Source: Odontocerum albicorne (taxonomy: Eukaryota > Arthropoda > Insecta > Trichoptera > Odontoceridae). From it: a stretch of DNA of 64,000 bases. The DNA is taken from assembly GCA_949825065.1 (NCBI GenBank), contig OX463838.1:9711246-9775245 (forward strand). Reading direction: 5' to 3'. The notes beneath the pieces are model-generated. The model made no database searches. It was not told the origin of the DNA and saw only the letters and a program-made list of their open reading frames with translations. This document shows, in pieces, positions 15,354-26,344 of this stretch. Both the position numbers and the translations under genes were made by a program. Positions within the stretch are counted from its first letter, which is position 1; each line of letters starts with the position of its first letter.

Positions 15354-15874
15354 GGCCTCGGCCACACAGGTAGGAGCCTCGTTTGATGCTTAGAGCTACG
15401 CTGCGAGTTAGGCGACATATCCAAGCTAACCAACGCACCGCATACTATCGCAATGACCACACTGCACGCTTCGCGCCACACTACATGACGATTAGTCACC
15501 GACTGAATCTCCTAGCGAACAGACGTGTTGGTTAATTTTATTGTGTCACCGTGATTTTACAAGATGTCGGAAGTTTTAATAACAGCTGTGTATAAAAGGG
15601 AACCGTTGTGGAATACATCGAGCAGATTATACAAAAATGTACCTGTAATAAAATCACTTTGGAATGAAGTTGCACAGGAAGTAAATAAAGATGGTAAGTT
15701 GTAATGAAATTGGTTAGTTTTGAGAGTGGCATCGTGTGTTGACTCAACCGCTCCTAACTGGCAAATGAATTTTTGCGTAGCACTTTGGTGTGGCCATGCA
15801 TGAAGTCACCTAGTATATGAGTCACGTAAAACCTAGCTTAGTACCTAACGAAGTACTTTGGCGTGGCCCCGGCC
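15354..15874 (+). mobile_element. Harbinger-type non-autonomous element with a MADF exon
   Basis: Starts GGCCTCGGCCACAC and ends with the near-complement GTGGCCCCGGCC. It is flanked by TAA on both sides (15351-15353 and 15875-15877), the target duplication typical of PIF/Harbinger. At 521 bp it lacks any transposase but retains the first exon of the companion DNA-binding gene at 15564-15693. Confidence 0.7.
15564..15693 (+). pseudogene. First exon of a MADF-domain protein inside the Harbinger element
   Basis: ATG at 15564 begins 43 codons reading MSEVLITAVYKREPLWN, then SRLYKNVPVIKSLWNEVAQE and VNKD. This fits the start of a MADF DNA-binding domain: helix 1 with LI-AVYKREPLWN, the YKN turn, then LWNEVAQEV. 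MADF/Myb-like proteins are known partners of Harbinger transposases. The exon ends in phase 1 at a strong donor (gatG|GTAAGT, donor from 15694). Stops follow, and the element's right end comes 180 bp later, so the remaining exons are lost. As it stands it cannot make a full protein. A 43-residue host-gene capture is the alternative, but TIRs and TAA duplications favour a Harbinger origin. Confidence 0.7.
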
Positions 15875-15877
15875 TAA

Positions 15878-16084
15878 GGCCACACTGAAGGGCTTCGCTT
15901 TGTGCTAAGATAGGTGCTACGTGACTAATATACTAGGTGACTATAAAAGTCACGTAGCGTGGCGCGAAGCGTGCAGTGTGGCCATTGCGATAGTAAGGTG
16001 TGCGTTGGTTCGCTAGGATATGCTACCTAGCTCGCAGCGTAGCTCTAAGAACCAAGCGAGGCTCCTACCTGTGTGGCCGAGGCC
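15878..16084. mobile_element. Second Harbinger-type MITE, abutting the first
   Basis: Starts GGCCACACTGAAGG directly after the shared TAA and ends GTGTGGCCGAGGCC. The right arm is nearly identical, in reverse, to the left arm of the first element over about 150 bp. The left arm matches the first element's right arm. No coding sequence. Confidence 0.65.
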
Positions 16085-16289
16085 TCAGTGAAAACTAGAC
16101 TAGAATAATTTTAATAGAATTATTAGTTTAGACAAGAATCGAACCAGCAATCCACACAATGCAAGCTTTTAAAAAATATTTATTTCTCATGATTGTTTTA
16201 CAAACTTCGTGCGATATTTTAGCTATTGCAGATCGAATATTGGTCCATGAATATTCAATCAACATTGACTTGTTGGCATCCGATGTTTT

Positions 16290-16489
16290 TTTTTGTTTTA
16301 ATTTTTTTTACCTGGCGAGTTTATTGCCATGTGGCAATCTCTTCCTACCAACCAGAAAGATGTTTTTATAGGCTCTAAGTGTTAACCAGACTGGAATCCT
16401 ATTTTTAAAAAATCTGGGTTCCAGTGGGGATCGAACCCGCAACCTCCGGATCGGCAGACAAGTGTCTTACCACCAGGCCACGGAAGTCG
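16290..16489 (-). mobile_element. tRNA-derived SINE with target duplication
   Basis: Reversed SINE: T-rich 3' tail, cgagtttattgccatgtggc, body gactggaatcc, box B-like ggggatcgaacccgcaacct, box A-like taccaccaggcca. CGATGTT occurs on both sides (16279-16285 and 16490-16496) and may be the target-site duplication. It is inserted beside a transposase remnant. Confidence 0.82.
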
Positions 16490-16870
16490 ACGATGTTCAA
16501 GGTAACTCAGAAAATAGTCTCGAATGGTTAAATAATGAGATCTTGATAGCCAGTCGATGTCAGCGCCTTTGGAAATTAATTGGTCTAGAAAAATTGTCTT
16601 CGAATTTTCAATTATCGTTCGACAGAAAGTATTCGATCATGGCACGGTAACGGTCGCCGATCACAGTTACCCACAGCGTTTTTGTAAAAAGAAGGTCCAA
16701 TCACATCTGACATAATTCTACATCACACTGACACTCTTGATGATTGCAAATAAATCAGGTGAAGATTTTCAGCGTCCCAACAACGGCTATTTTATTTGTT
16801 AACATAACCGCTGATGTCGAAATGGGCTTCGTCGCACATTATGATTTTCGTTGTACGTTTTAATAACAAC
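16490..16870 (-). pseudogene. Remnant of a mariner/IS630-like transposase (DEAHF type)
   Basis: The minus strand reads MCDEAHFDISGYVNKQNSR and WDAENLH, then VIGDRYRAMIEYFL, with stops and a gap between. The DEAHF...GYVN-QN-R-WD block is the first catalytic region of the same transposase group whose last block is at 48659-48900. Decayed and without its C-terminal part. Confidence 0.65.
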
Positions 16871-17269
16871 AACGTGTTGTTGAATTATAAAGTGGTTTTT
16901 ATACAAATTCGTTACATCTTCACTGCTCGATTGTGAAAATTAAACTAAAGCAAAATTGCGGACGGTATGATTTTATAAAAAAAATTGGAAACAATAAAAT
17001 TTAACCCTTTTAGTGTTTTATAATTTAACTCAGAAATAACGGCATTCCCCCTCCCTTCTCTTAATGTTGTCAGAGCCAATATCTAATATTTATTTGTGAT
17101 ATTGTCCTTGTTTTCAAATTTTGTTAGTCAGGAGTACCCCTGAAGATGAGTTGCATATGACTAGAAACCAGTTGGGTAAAATATACTTATGAACTGGATT
17201 AAACAGTTTTTAAATTTTTAATTATATTCGAATAAACATGAATTTCCACAGTGCTAACGCTTAAACTCT

Positions 17270-17417
17270 AGAAATAAATATATAGTTGAGTGTAAGGGTA
17301 GGAAGGTAGTGACTGCGGCTGCCATAAGATTAGGTACTTCCCCACATCTGTATATGTTATGAAAAACATATTTGCTAAGAAAGCTGTAAACTTACCAAGG
17401 GAAGAATCTACCAGTCT
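17270..17417 (-). mobile_element. Family C repeat (probable LINE 3' UTR)
   Basis: Shares ttgagtgtaagggtaggaag, then ggtacttccccacatctgta, with repeats at 29810, 31450 and 50125. At 50125 it sits just 3' of a LINE C-terminus, so it is probably the UTR of that LINE. It is cut at its right by a MITE. Confidence 0.55.
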
Positions 17418-17418
17418 A

Positions 17419-17671
17419 CAGTACCCGGCGGTAAGTAATACGCATCGGGCTTAAGAAAGAGACTGTCGGTCATAATCGGCAGACTTCGGCTTTGTAGAGC
17501 ATCGTCTCTGTCGCACGATGCGCTAACAGTCCGGTCCGGCAACGACTGACAAATCGCGACGGAACATGTGTAAGAATGACAGAGACGACGTTCTACAAAG
17601 CCGAAGCTAGCCGATTATGTCCGACAGTCTCTTTCTTAAGCCCGATGTGTATTACTCACCGCCGGGTACTG
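17419..17671. mobile_element. TA-target MITE with long terminal inverted repeats
   Basis: Starts CAGTACCCGGCGGTAAGTAA and ends with its complement; the arms are about 90 bp. Flanking TA on both sides suggests Tc1/mariner-type insertion. It lies within family C. A second copy is at 28268-28504. Confidence 0.8.
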
Positions 17672-18869
<1,198 letters not shown>

Positions 18870-19440
18870 ATAAATAAATATAGGTTTATTGATACCAACA
18901 TAGTATGTACATAATATATTTAAATACACATCAAAAACACATAAATTGCAGAAAATACTACATAAAAGACAGAAGCTATCAAAAGGTCTGGTCCCATCTA
19001 ATTACACCCCCTCTGCCAAGACATACCCCACCAATATAGGACGAGCACAGCCACGGGGACACCAGATGTTTTTCAGCCTACACCATTGCACATGTAGAAT
19101 AAGAAGAAAAAAGAACAGAAAATAAATAGACGGCATAAAAAAAAACAAATACCACCTCAGATTATTTCAAACAAACAAATAAAGGTTCCTTGACAGCAAC
19201 ACAATGTGCACACATACGAGTATATATGTAATAAACTCATACCGAGTATAGCACATATGTTATATCTCAAAACAAACTGTAGAGAACACATTTAAGATAT
19301 AAGACATAAGAAAAGGTCCGGGCTCATTCCACAAACATTCCCCCGGCCCGAGATACACTACACTAATGTAGGGCGAGCCCGACCGCAAGGACATCGAGGG
19401 GCTTTCAGCCCACACTTCTGTACATCTAGATTAAAAAAAA
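18870..19440 (-). repeat. LINE 3' UTR present as two diverged tandem copies
   Basis: 18880-19100 and 19180-19430 share a plan: ggtttattgataccaacata / aggttccttgacagcaacac, then ggtctggtcccatc / ggtccgggctcattcc, then ccaatataggacgagc / ctaatgtagggcgagc, then cacatgtagaat / tacatctagatt. They probably form the 3' end of the LINE whose coding remnant follows. Confidence 0.6.
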
Positions 19441-19599
19441 ACAAAATATATGGCAGAAAACCAAATAAAAAGTAACCCCCCATACCCATAAACCCAATAA
19501 ATAAAACCAAACCAAACATCATCACCATCAGCTCTGCAACGCAGGGTGGTGGCTGGTTGTTGGTTGCTTGAAGCATTATCTTCTATTTATCTTTCTCAG

Positions 19600-20690
19600 C
19601 AGCATTTGTCCTTTTTTTTAGCCACTTTGCACGGATTTCTCAGGGTCTACTAGACCAGTGTTCCTCAACCCGTGGTCCGCGGCCCGGTGCCGGGCCGCAG
19701 AGACAGTCATAAATCTTCTCAGATACACTTAGGGAGAACGGAAATATTTGCTCTTGAATAGTGAACTCGGATGCAAAACCCTACCTAAATATATTTCCAA
19801 GAATTTCATAATATATAATTGTTTTCATTTTGGAATGGAATGGTGAGAGTAACAGTACATACAAGTAAAATAATGTCAGAGACAGCACTACAGCCAAGAA
19901 TATCCAATATATTAGCAAAGATGCAACGGCAGGTTTCGCATTAGTTTGTTGAAAAAACCCTATTGTTTTTGTTAAATTTTAATGGTATCAGACAATGTTA
20001 CAATTAAAATTGTTTAACTGTTAAATGTATATTTGTCAATTATAGTTACATATGTCCATCTGTCACAATATAAGATTAAAAAAATATTAAATAAAAAAAA
20101 CATTTTTATTTCAGTATTAGTGGTCCGCGAAAAAAATTTCATTTTTTTACCGGTCCACAGGTCTAAAAAGGTTTGGGAACACTGTACTAGACGGTACCGA
20201 GAATGTATCAACCGTGTCATTCAGTTGGTTCAATATCTCTATACCACGCGTGACTGAGTGTTTAGCCATGATATTCGTCCTGAAGTTGGTATGTAGAACA
20301 GATGGTGATTCCTTGCACGGCTATATTTATTGGGTACATATAAACTTAGTGCTTCTAGGATCGCGGGACAGTTAAAGCAACCTTGGTTTATCTTTATTAT
20401 CATCCTTTATTAGGAATATCGCAATGGATTCTTGCCATCTTGTTTCGAGGCTTCTATAGTTACACACCGTGAGAAGTTCGGCATGGTGAGCATATTTTGG
20501 GTAATCCTTTGTTCTGTACCATAGATATCTGAGGATTTTTTTTTGTACTTGTTCTATATTTAAGCTGATGAGGAGCCCAAACCATAGATGCATATTCTAA
20601 TCTGGTTCTAGTTAGATAATTATATAAGTTTCGGAGGATATCGGTGCTGTTAAATTCTTGATATTCTCATTATAAAAAAAGAGTGCGATA
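19600..20690 (-). pseudogene. LINE reverse transcriptase C-terminal remnant, split by a hAT MITE
   Basis: Minus strand: LTRTRLEYASMVWAPHQL (broken), then a region like NIEQVQKKILRYL, KDYPKYAHHAELLTV and YRSLETRW. This is the thumb/C-terminal region of a Jockey- or CR1-like LINE. It continues to about 19600 but is interrupted at 19656-20184 by the hAT MITE. Several stops and shifts. Confidence 0.6.
19656..20184. mobile_element. hAT-type MITE with perfect 8 bp target duplication
   Basis: Begins CAGTGTTCCTCAACCCGTGG and ends with the inverted counterpart (ggtttgggaacactg). TACTAGAC is duplicated exactly on both sides (19648-19655 and 20185-20192). CAGTG ends and an 8 bp duplication are hAT hallmarks. 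No transposase is seen in 529 bp. Confidence 0.88.
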
Positions 20691-21199
20691 GTTCTCTCTC
20701 ACACCTTTCAGCCATCTCACATCTTTCTCTTCGGTCTGTTACACCATATCGGATCGCTGAACAAGGCAAAACAATTTATCAATTTCATAAAACAAAATCA
20801 ATAAAAATTACATTAATTTATTGTACAGTTTGTAACAACACAAATAAATGTATTTAAATTTTATTAAATTATGATAAAAGTTATTATCAAAATGGAAAAA
20901 ATGTTTTCACTAAGAAAATAAATTAAATAAAATGTAATTAACATAAGAAATATTGAAAAATATTAATAAGAGAAAGTAAAAACCATCCGATTTCATGATT
21001 CTATCGATAAAAATGATTTTATGTAATATTATATATATTAATAAAATTCGCTATAAAAACTTTTCTTGCGTAGCGATAAAATTCAAATAACCATAACGAT
21101 CGAATATTTTTTAATAGCTTTAAAAACTTTACCGTGAAAAAATATTGTTTTCAAAACGAAAGAGGAAAAATTAAAGGTTAGAACTAGAGCTGAAGAATT
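20691..21199. other. AT-rich stretch without recognised features
   Basis: No supported gene or repeat. Confidence 0.4.
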
Positions 21200-21600
21200 T
21201 TGCTATTTGAGAAGTACTCGTATGTTATGGGCTCACATGACGGAAATATGGAACAATATATCTTTTAATGGGCAATTCACCTACACTATGATGACTTGTG
21301 GCACCAAATTAAAGTCGCTATGCAAATGTATGAGTTAATATAATAAAATGGCAATTTAAAGTTTTAACTAAGTAAACTTCAAAATGTTAACAATCGGTCT
21401 ATAAGTGGAAAAGTTTCTCGAATAAATAAGAAACGCAACATTCATTGGATGCGGCCAGGATACGCCGTTAAGTAAATTAAATATGTCTCGGAAAGGACTG
21501 AAAAGTACATGATTTATAGTTTCATCATCCAGACCACACTCGCAGCCGAGATCCTCTACAATATTCATTCTGTAAAAGGGACTAGTGCGCAATAGAAAAC
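21200..21600 (-). pseudogene. LINE C-terminal fragment with Cys/His cluster
   Basis: The minus strand reads RTSPFYRMNIVEDLGCECGL then DETINHVLFSPFRD, resembling the C-x-CG-x-ET-x-H-x(4)-C end region of LINE polyproteins (the last Cys is changed to Ser). Stops appear soon after. Confidence 0.5.
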
Positions 21601-21604
21601 AAAA

Positions 21605-22020
21605 TCAATGGGACACTAATTTAAACTATGCAATGTATAAAATTATTGTTCATAACCGCGCCTTAGTGTCAACATTGATGTATGGTAGTAAAACGTCAAA
21701 TGATGGAAATTTATTGAAGGAAGTAAAGTAAATGCGACGAAAATTCATATACAGAGAAGTACACGTGGCGTGTCAATGTATGGCAGACTAAAAATAATAT
21801 TATTATTAATGATGAATGTGAACTAAAAACCGATTAAACCATGTCGGGCCAATTTAATGAAATTTTGAAACAAGGAAACAAAAGGAGTAAGAGAAACGTA
21901 AGATGTTTAGATATAGATGGGGCGAAGGAACTTTATCTTGATAGGATATTTTGGGTCTCTGGTCTCTCTTCCTACATCTAAGGGAAATGGCCTGATGGTA
22001 TGTATTTATGTATAAGCATT
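21605..22020 (+). mobile_element. LINE-A 3' fragment
   Basis: Decayed: LVSTLMYGSKT, then ML-IDGAKE, ending in atctaagggaaatggcctga tgg. Confidence 0.65.
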
Positions 22021-22099
22021 GACTTCAATTTATGTTTTTGTTACGATATAGTGTGCGATTTTGAATATTTGACCATCGAATGCAGTACTCGTAGTATAG

Positions 22100-22792
22100 A
22101 TCATTCAGCCAGAAGAGTCATTTTGCAATAGTGTGAGTAACAGTGCGTTTACAAAAAACTTGTCACTTTATTTTTTTCATGAAGTGAAAAAGCAAAAAAA
22201 TATTTTATATTCAAACATTGAAATGAACACACACGTTTTGTTAATTAAAAATGCTGTCAGTTTAAATTGTAATAATCATAACAATAAAATGAAAGTAAGT
22301 TTATTTAACATATTAATTGTTTAAACATGGCAGATTCTAGGAAACATTAAATAACAATAATTAAAAATTTCAAGATTAAAAATAAATATAAGTACAAATA
22401 TTATAAAGTAAAAATGTTCGTCAGCTTTGATTAGATTGCATATAAAAATAAAACGAATGTAAGATTATTTAACATATTAATGTATCATAATTACAATACG
22501 AAATAATAAAGTTTTAAAATAATAGTGGATGGAGTGATACTAAATTCTAGGAAACTTCATGTTTTAACAAAGTAAATTCTAAGCTTTCGAAAAATTTTAA
22601 ATTATACATTACATTAGATAAAAATCGCACTCCTAATTTCGACATGGTAGTGTTTTTCTAATCACCGAGTATTTTAACAACAAAACAAACGTGCGCTCTG
22701 CACGAACCAATCGTTTGGCATTCTAAAACCAATACCACGTAATACAGAGTGTTACTCAAACTATTGCAAAATTACTGTCCTGGCTGAACGAT
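22100..22792. mobile_element. Non-autonomous DNA transposon with about 40 bp TIRs
   Basis: Left end atcattcagccagaagagtc then attttgcaatagtgtgagta. The right end is the inverted counterpart (ctattgcaaaattactgtcc then tggctgaacgat). The AT-rich interior has no transposase. A clear target duplication could not be fixed, so the superfamily is uncertain. Confidence 0.7.
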
Positions 22793-22909
22793 GTAAAAAC
22801 TGATTATTTAAAATTATAATTATTCCCTCTTCTTCCCTGCTTTACGATGGTGCCAAACCATTGATGATTTAAAAAACCTACAACAATTCATAATCGTTAA
22901 TCATCATTT

Positions 22910-23100
22910 AATGATCTCTGTGGCTTAACTGATAATACACCCGTCTTCCAATTCGGGGTTTGTGTAATCCAATATCCGCTGGTATTAGTTGGGTTTTTAT
23001 TTATGACTTCTTTCTTAACACCTTTCTAGTTGGTTGTAAGAGATTGCAATATGGTAATACAACCCACCCCAGATTGCACTGTATACTACGAACATCTAAT
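22910..23100 (+). mobile_element. tRNA-derived SINE
   Basis: atctctgtggcttaactgat (box A-like), a damaged box B, body ttcttaacacctttctagtt, tail gattgcactgtatactacga. It lies just upstream of the 33 bp minisatellite. Confidence 0.7.
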
Positions 23101-23217
23101 ACGATACAATACATTGATCGAATCAATGTTCATAATTGAAATAAAAAAATACTATCATTTTAATCACAAATGTTACTGCTTGGGTGATTTAAGTACAATA
23201 TTTTCATCAATTTATTC

Positions 23218-23680
23218 CTGTCGCAGTCTCATATCTAATGGTTACTATTCCTGTCGCAGTCTCATATCTAATGGTTACTATTCCTGTCGCAGTCTCATAT
23301 CTAATGGTTACTATTCCTGTCGCAGTCTCATATCTAATGGTTACTATTCCTGTCGCAGTCTCATATCTAATGGTTACTATTCCTGTCGCAGTCTCATATC
23401 TAATGGTTACTATTCCTGTCGCAGTCTCATATCTAATGGTTACTATTCCTGTCGCAGTCTCATATCTAATGGTTACTATTCCTGTCGCAGTCTCATATCT
23501 AATGGTTACTATTCCTGTCGCAGTCTCATATCTAATGGTTACTATTCCTGTCGCAGTCTCATATCTAATGGTTACTATTCCTGTCGCAGTCTCATATCTA
23601 ATGGTTACTATTCCTGTCGCAGTCTCATATCTAATGGTTACTATTCCTGTCGCAGTCTCATATCTAATGGTTACTATTTT
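23218..23680. repeat. 33 bp minisatellite, 14 identical copies
   Basis: Unit ttcctgtcgcagtctcatat plus ctaatggttacta. All copies appear identical. Because 33 is a multiple of three, the array gives long open frames (SCRSLISNGYY and TIPVAVSYLMV repeats). I do not regard these as genes. Confidence 0.97.
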
Positions 23681-23754
23681 TTAAATTATTTGTTTGAAAT
23701 GATCCTCGACTAATAAGTAAGTTAATTTTTTACCAAAAAGTCTTCAAAATAATG

Positions 23755-24170
23755 ATATACATATAATCACAAACTTTCCTATTGCTACACACATCTTTCA
23801 CATCTTCTACATCCATACAGCTCTGTCCTTGATTTTCCTCTACCAAGTCTTCCACTCGTTTGTGCACTCTATCTTTGGTTGCATTCCGTGCCTAATTCTT
23901 TCTCATCGTGTGCTCAATGCTGAGCCTTGTGGTCCTCTGCTATATCTTGAACTCGACGTACCATCTGTCTCCACCCCTCCCGGTCCCGGAATATGTTGAA
24001 TGCTGCGCTTAGAAAGGATCCTTTTAACTCTTTTATCAGATTTATCCATCTCATATAACACCTTCCTTTTGATCACTTTCTCGCAATTGTCCCTGTGATC
24101 ACCAGCTTCTCCGGACTCTCATATTGTTTTCCTAGCAACATGACCAAAGTATGATATAATTATTTTTGTG
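23755..24170 (-). mobile_element. LINE-A/related LINE 3' pieces
   Basis: 23755-23900 resembles the LINE-A end region. 23920-24170 reads GRGGDRWYVEFKI then QRTTRLSIEH in broken minus-strand frames, like a different LINE C-terminus. Confidence 0.5.
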
Positions 24171-24795
24171 CATGTTGTCCAAAGTCTTTCGGTAATCCCA
24201 AACTTAATATTTGTCTATTATATTTTGTCTATGAAAATCTCTTATTTTTGGACAACAGAAACGCGGGTGCGCCTTGCGGTCCATGGAATACAGAGCATCC
24301 ACCTTCAACCAATTAGTTAAACGAAAAAAAAATGCTTTATTTTCTCCATAATTTTAATGAAAGTATAATTATTTGTCTATAGATAAAACAATACAACATT
24401 AATGTTTGTCTGTTATATTATATTTTGTCTATGAAACTGATATTCATCATAAAATTCAATTTGCATTAATTTAGACTAACAAAATGAATATAAATCCATT
24501 TGTAAACTCTGGCACGGTTCTTGATTACACTGATTTTCAACGGTAATGAGCTGTTTTATATTCTGAATTGTTTTATTTGTCCAACGTGTTTTATTCGTTA
24601 GTTGTTTGACATCCTCGGATTGTAAACTGCATAATCATTTCACATTCGAGTTTTGTTGTTTTAACGGCATAACGTATTTGCAAATAATAATTATACAAGT
24701 TTTTATGTAAATAATTCGATGTCCAGCCGTACAAGTTGCGCGGCGGCATTCCTCATTTGTTATTCACATGCTCACCCTTTTGTTTTATTGAGGGT
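24171..24795. other. Stretch with a dispersed-repeat segment
   Basis: A tandem-like tttgtctattatattttgtc appears near 24210 and 24410. Part of 24270-24390 resembles 8650-8720. No gene is supported. Confidence 0.35.
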
Positions 24796-25002
24796 TTACG
24801 AGTACAGAAGGCTGCCTCGATATAAAAATTCTTCTTTTTCACTTATATCTGCCCTGTGCCTGAGGCCTATCATGGTTGCCATAAAATGCCAATATTCTCG
24901 TAGGTCCCCGTCGTCCGGTAATATTTCTTTTGTTTTGTTTTTTTTCTTGTATCTTAGATTCTCTTCATATCTCTGTAGAATTGTCAAAATAGTTGTGCGC
25001 AA
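24796..25002 (-). pseudogene. Coding-like remnant of unknown family
   Basis: A 68-codon minus-strand frame with charged, helix-like composition: RTTILTILQRYEENLRYKKK, then PDDGDLREYWHFMATMIGLR. It looks more like coding sequence than most frames in this window, but I do not recognise it. It may be a LINE or transposon segment, or chance. Confidence 0.25.
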
Positions 25003-25214
25003 TTCAAATCAAGTTGGATGATTTGTTTTAGATAATTTAGTTTATTTAATGAAATTTGAATTATTATAAAAATCTTTGTTGGCAACAGAAAGAACATACG
25101 AAATTCGGACAGACAAAAACATATGCAGTGGGAATATAAAGAGGCGTGCATCAGGTATGTATTAACTTCCCCCTTCTGTTTATCCTCTATTCATAAAAAA
25201 AAAATGTAATTGAA

Positions 25215-25356
25215 AATAAAATAATAAAATATGCCGATAATAGTGATCCTGGCGGATAACCTTCAGTTTTTATCAATATATTCAACACATTAGGCATCGA
25301 GCAAGGACTGAATATTAATATTAAAAAAAAAAAACAAAGTTTATGTTCTTAAGTCG
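25215..25356 (+). pseudogene. LINE reverse transcriptase fragment, upstream of the 56 bp array
   Basis: Across a frame shift it reads KYADNSD (YADD box), then FNTLGIEQGLNI and KTKFMFLSR. It is the reverse-transcriptase region immediately before the tandem array. Confidence 0.65.
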
Positions 25357-25791
25357 AGTCTCATAGTGGTGTATCTCTGCAGCTGACCGGGCAACCTTTA
25401 AAACAAGTCGACGGTCTCATAGTGGTGTATCTCTGCAGCTGACCGGGAAATCTTTAAAACAAGTCGACAGTCTCATAGTGGTGTATCCCTGCAGCTGACC
25501 GGGAAACCTATAGAGCAAGTCGACAGTTTCATAGTGGTGTATCTCTGCAGTTGATCGGGTAACCTATACAGCAAGTCGACAGTCTTTTAGTGGTGTAGTT
25601 CTGCAGTTGACCGGGCAACCTATACAGCAAGTCGATATCCTCATAGTGGTGTATCTCTGCAGCTGATCGGGCAACCTAAAGTGCAAGTCGGCAGTCTTAT
25701 AGTGATGTATTTCTACCTATAGAGCAAGTCGATAATCTCATAGTTGCGTATCTTTGCAGCTGACCGGGCAACCTATAGAGTAAGTCGACAG
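25357..25791 (+). repeat. 56 bp tandem array derived from a LINE coding segment
   Basis: Eight units with a 56 bp spacing (the seventh lacks about 15 bp). Each unit reads SHSGVSLQLTGQPIEQVD, the segment that precedes FKYLGS in LINE reverse transcriptases. The last copy leads directly into FKYLGSLITCDLNPDI at 25791-25845. Confidence 0.85.
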
Positions 25792-25914
25792 TTTCAAATA
25801 TCTAGGAAGCCTAATTACTTGCGACCTTAACCCAGATATATGGTATAAGTTAGCGCAATTTCAATAGGTGAGTTTATAGTCATTTCAATTCGTATTAAAA
25901 AAATAATTACTATT

Positions 25915-26100
25915 CTCATCATCATCATCACGTCGTATCCCTATTGGGATAGGCAGAGATAACGTATCTTCAATTCATTTTAACCTGCTCCATATATTTA
26001 GCTTCTGCCATATCTATACACCTCGTTAGGCATATTCTCTATCAGTATTAAATTAATTTGGCCGCGACACGTTCTTCTAGGATTTCCTACACTTGTCTTA
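25915..26100 (-). mobile_element. LINE-A 3' fragment
   Basis: tcatcatcacgtcgtatccc then tattgggataggcagagata, the reversed LINE-A end, with a short decayed upstream part. Confidence 0.6.
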
Positions 26101-26164
26101 CCTTTGAAACTACTTCTATATATTTAAAAAAAAAATCATAATTATTTTTTCCTACGTGGCCGGA

Positions 26165-26340
26165 CAAAGCCTTTCTTTATCTTATCTAACTTCATCTTTC
26201 CATTCCTTTCTTTATCTTTCTTTGTCTTTCAAATCCTTTCTTTATCTTTCTTTGTCTTTCAATTACTTTCTTTATCTTTCTTCGCTTTCAATTCCTTTCT
26301 TTATTTTTCTTTGTCTTTCAATTCCTTTCTTTATCTTTAG
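26165..26340. repeat. Pyrimidine-rich tandem repeat, about 30 bp unit
   Basis: About five copies of tttctttatctttctttgtc followed by tttcaattcc. All T/C-rich on the plus strand. Confidence 0.85.
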
Positions 26341-26344
26341 TAGT

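Noticed and set aside
23218..23680. CRISPR array
   Set aside because: The copies are directly adjacent, without unique spacers, and the genome is eukaryotic.
23030..23713. 227-codon frame of repeated SCRSLISNGYY
   Set aside because: A 33 bp repeat leaves any stop-free frame open. The frame starts inside a SINE and has no gene context.
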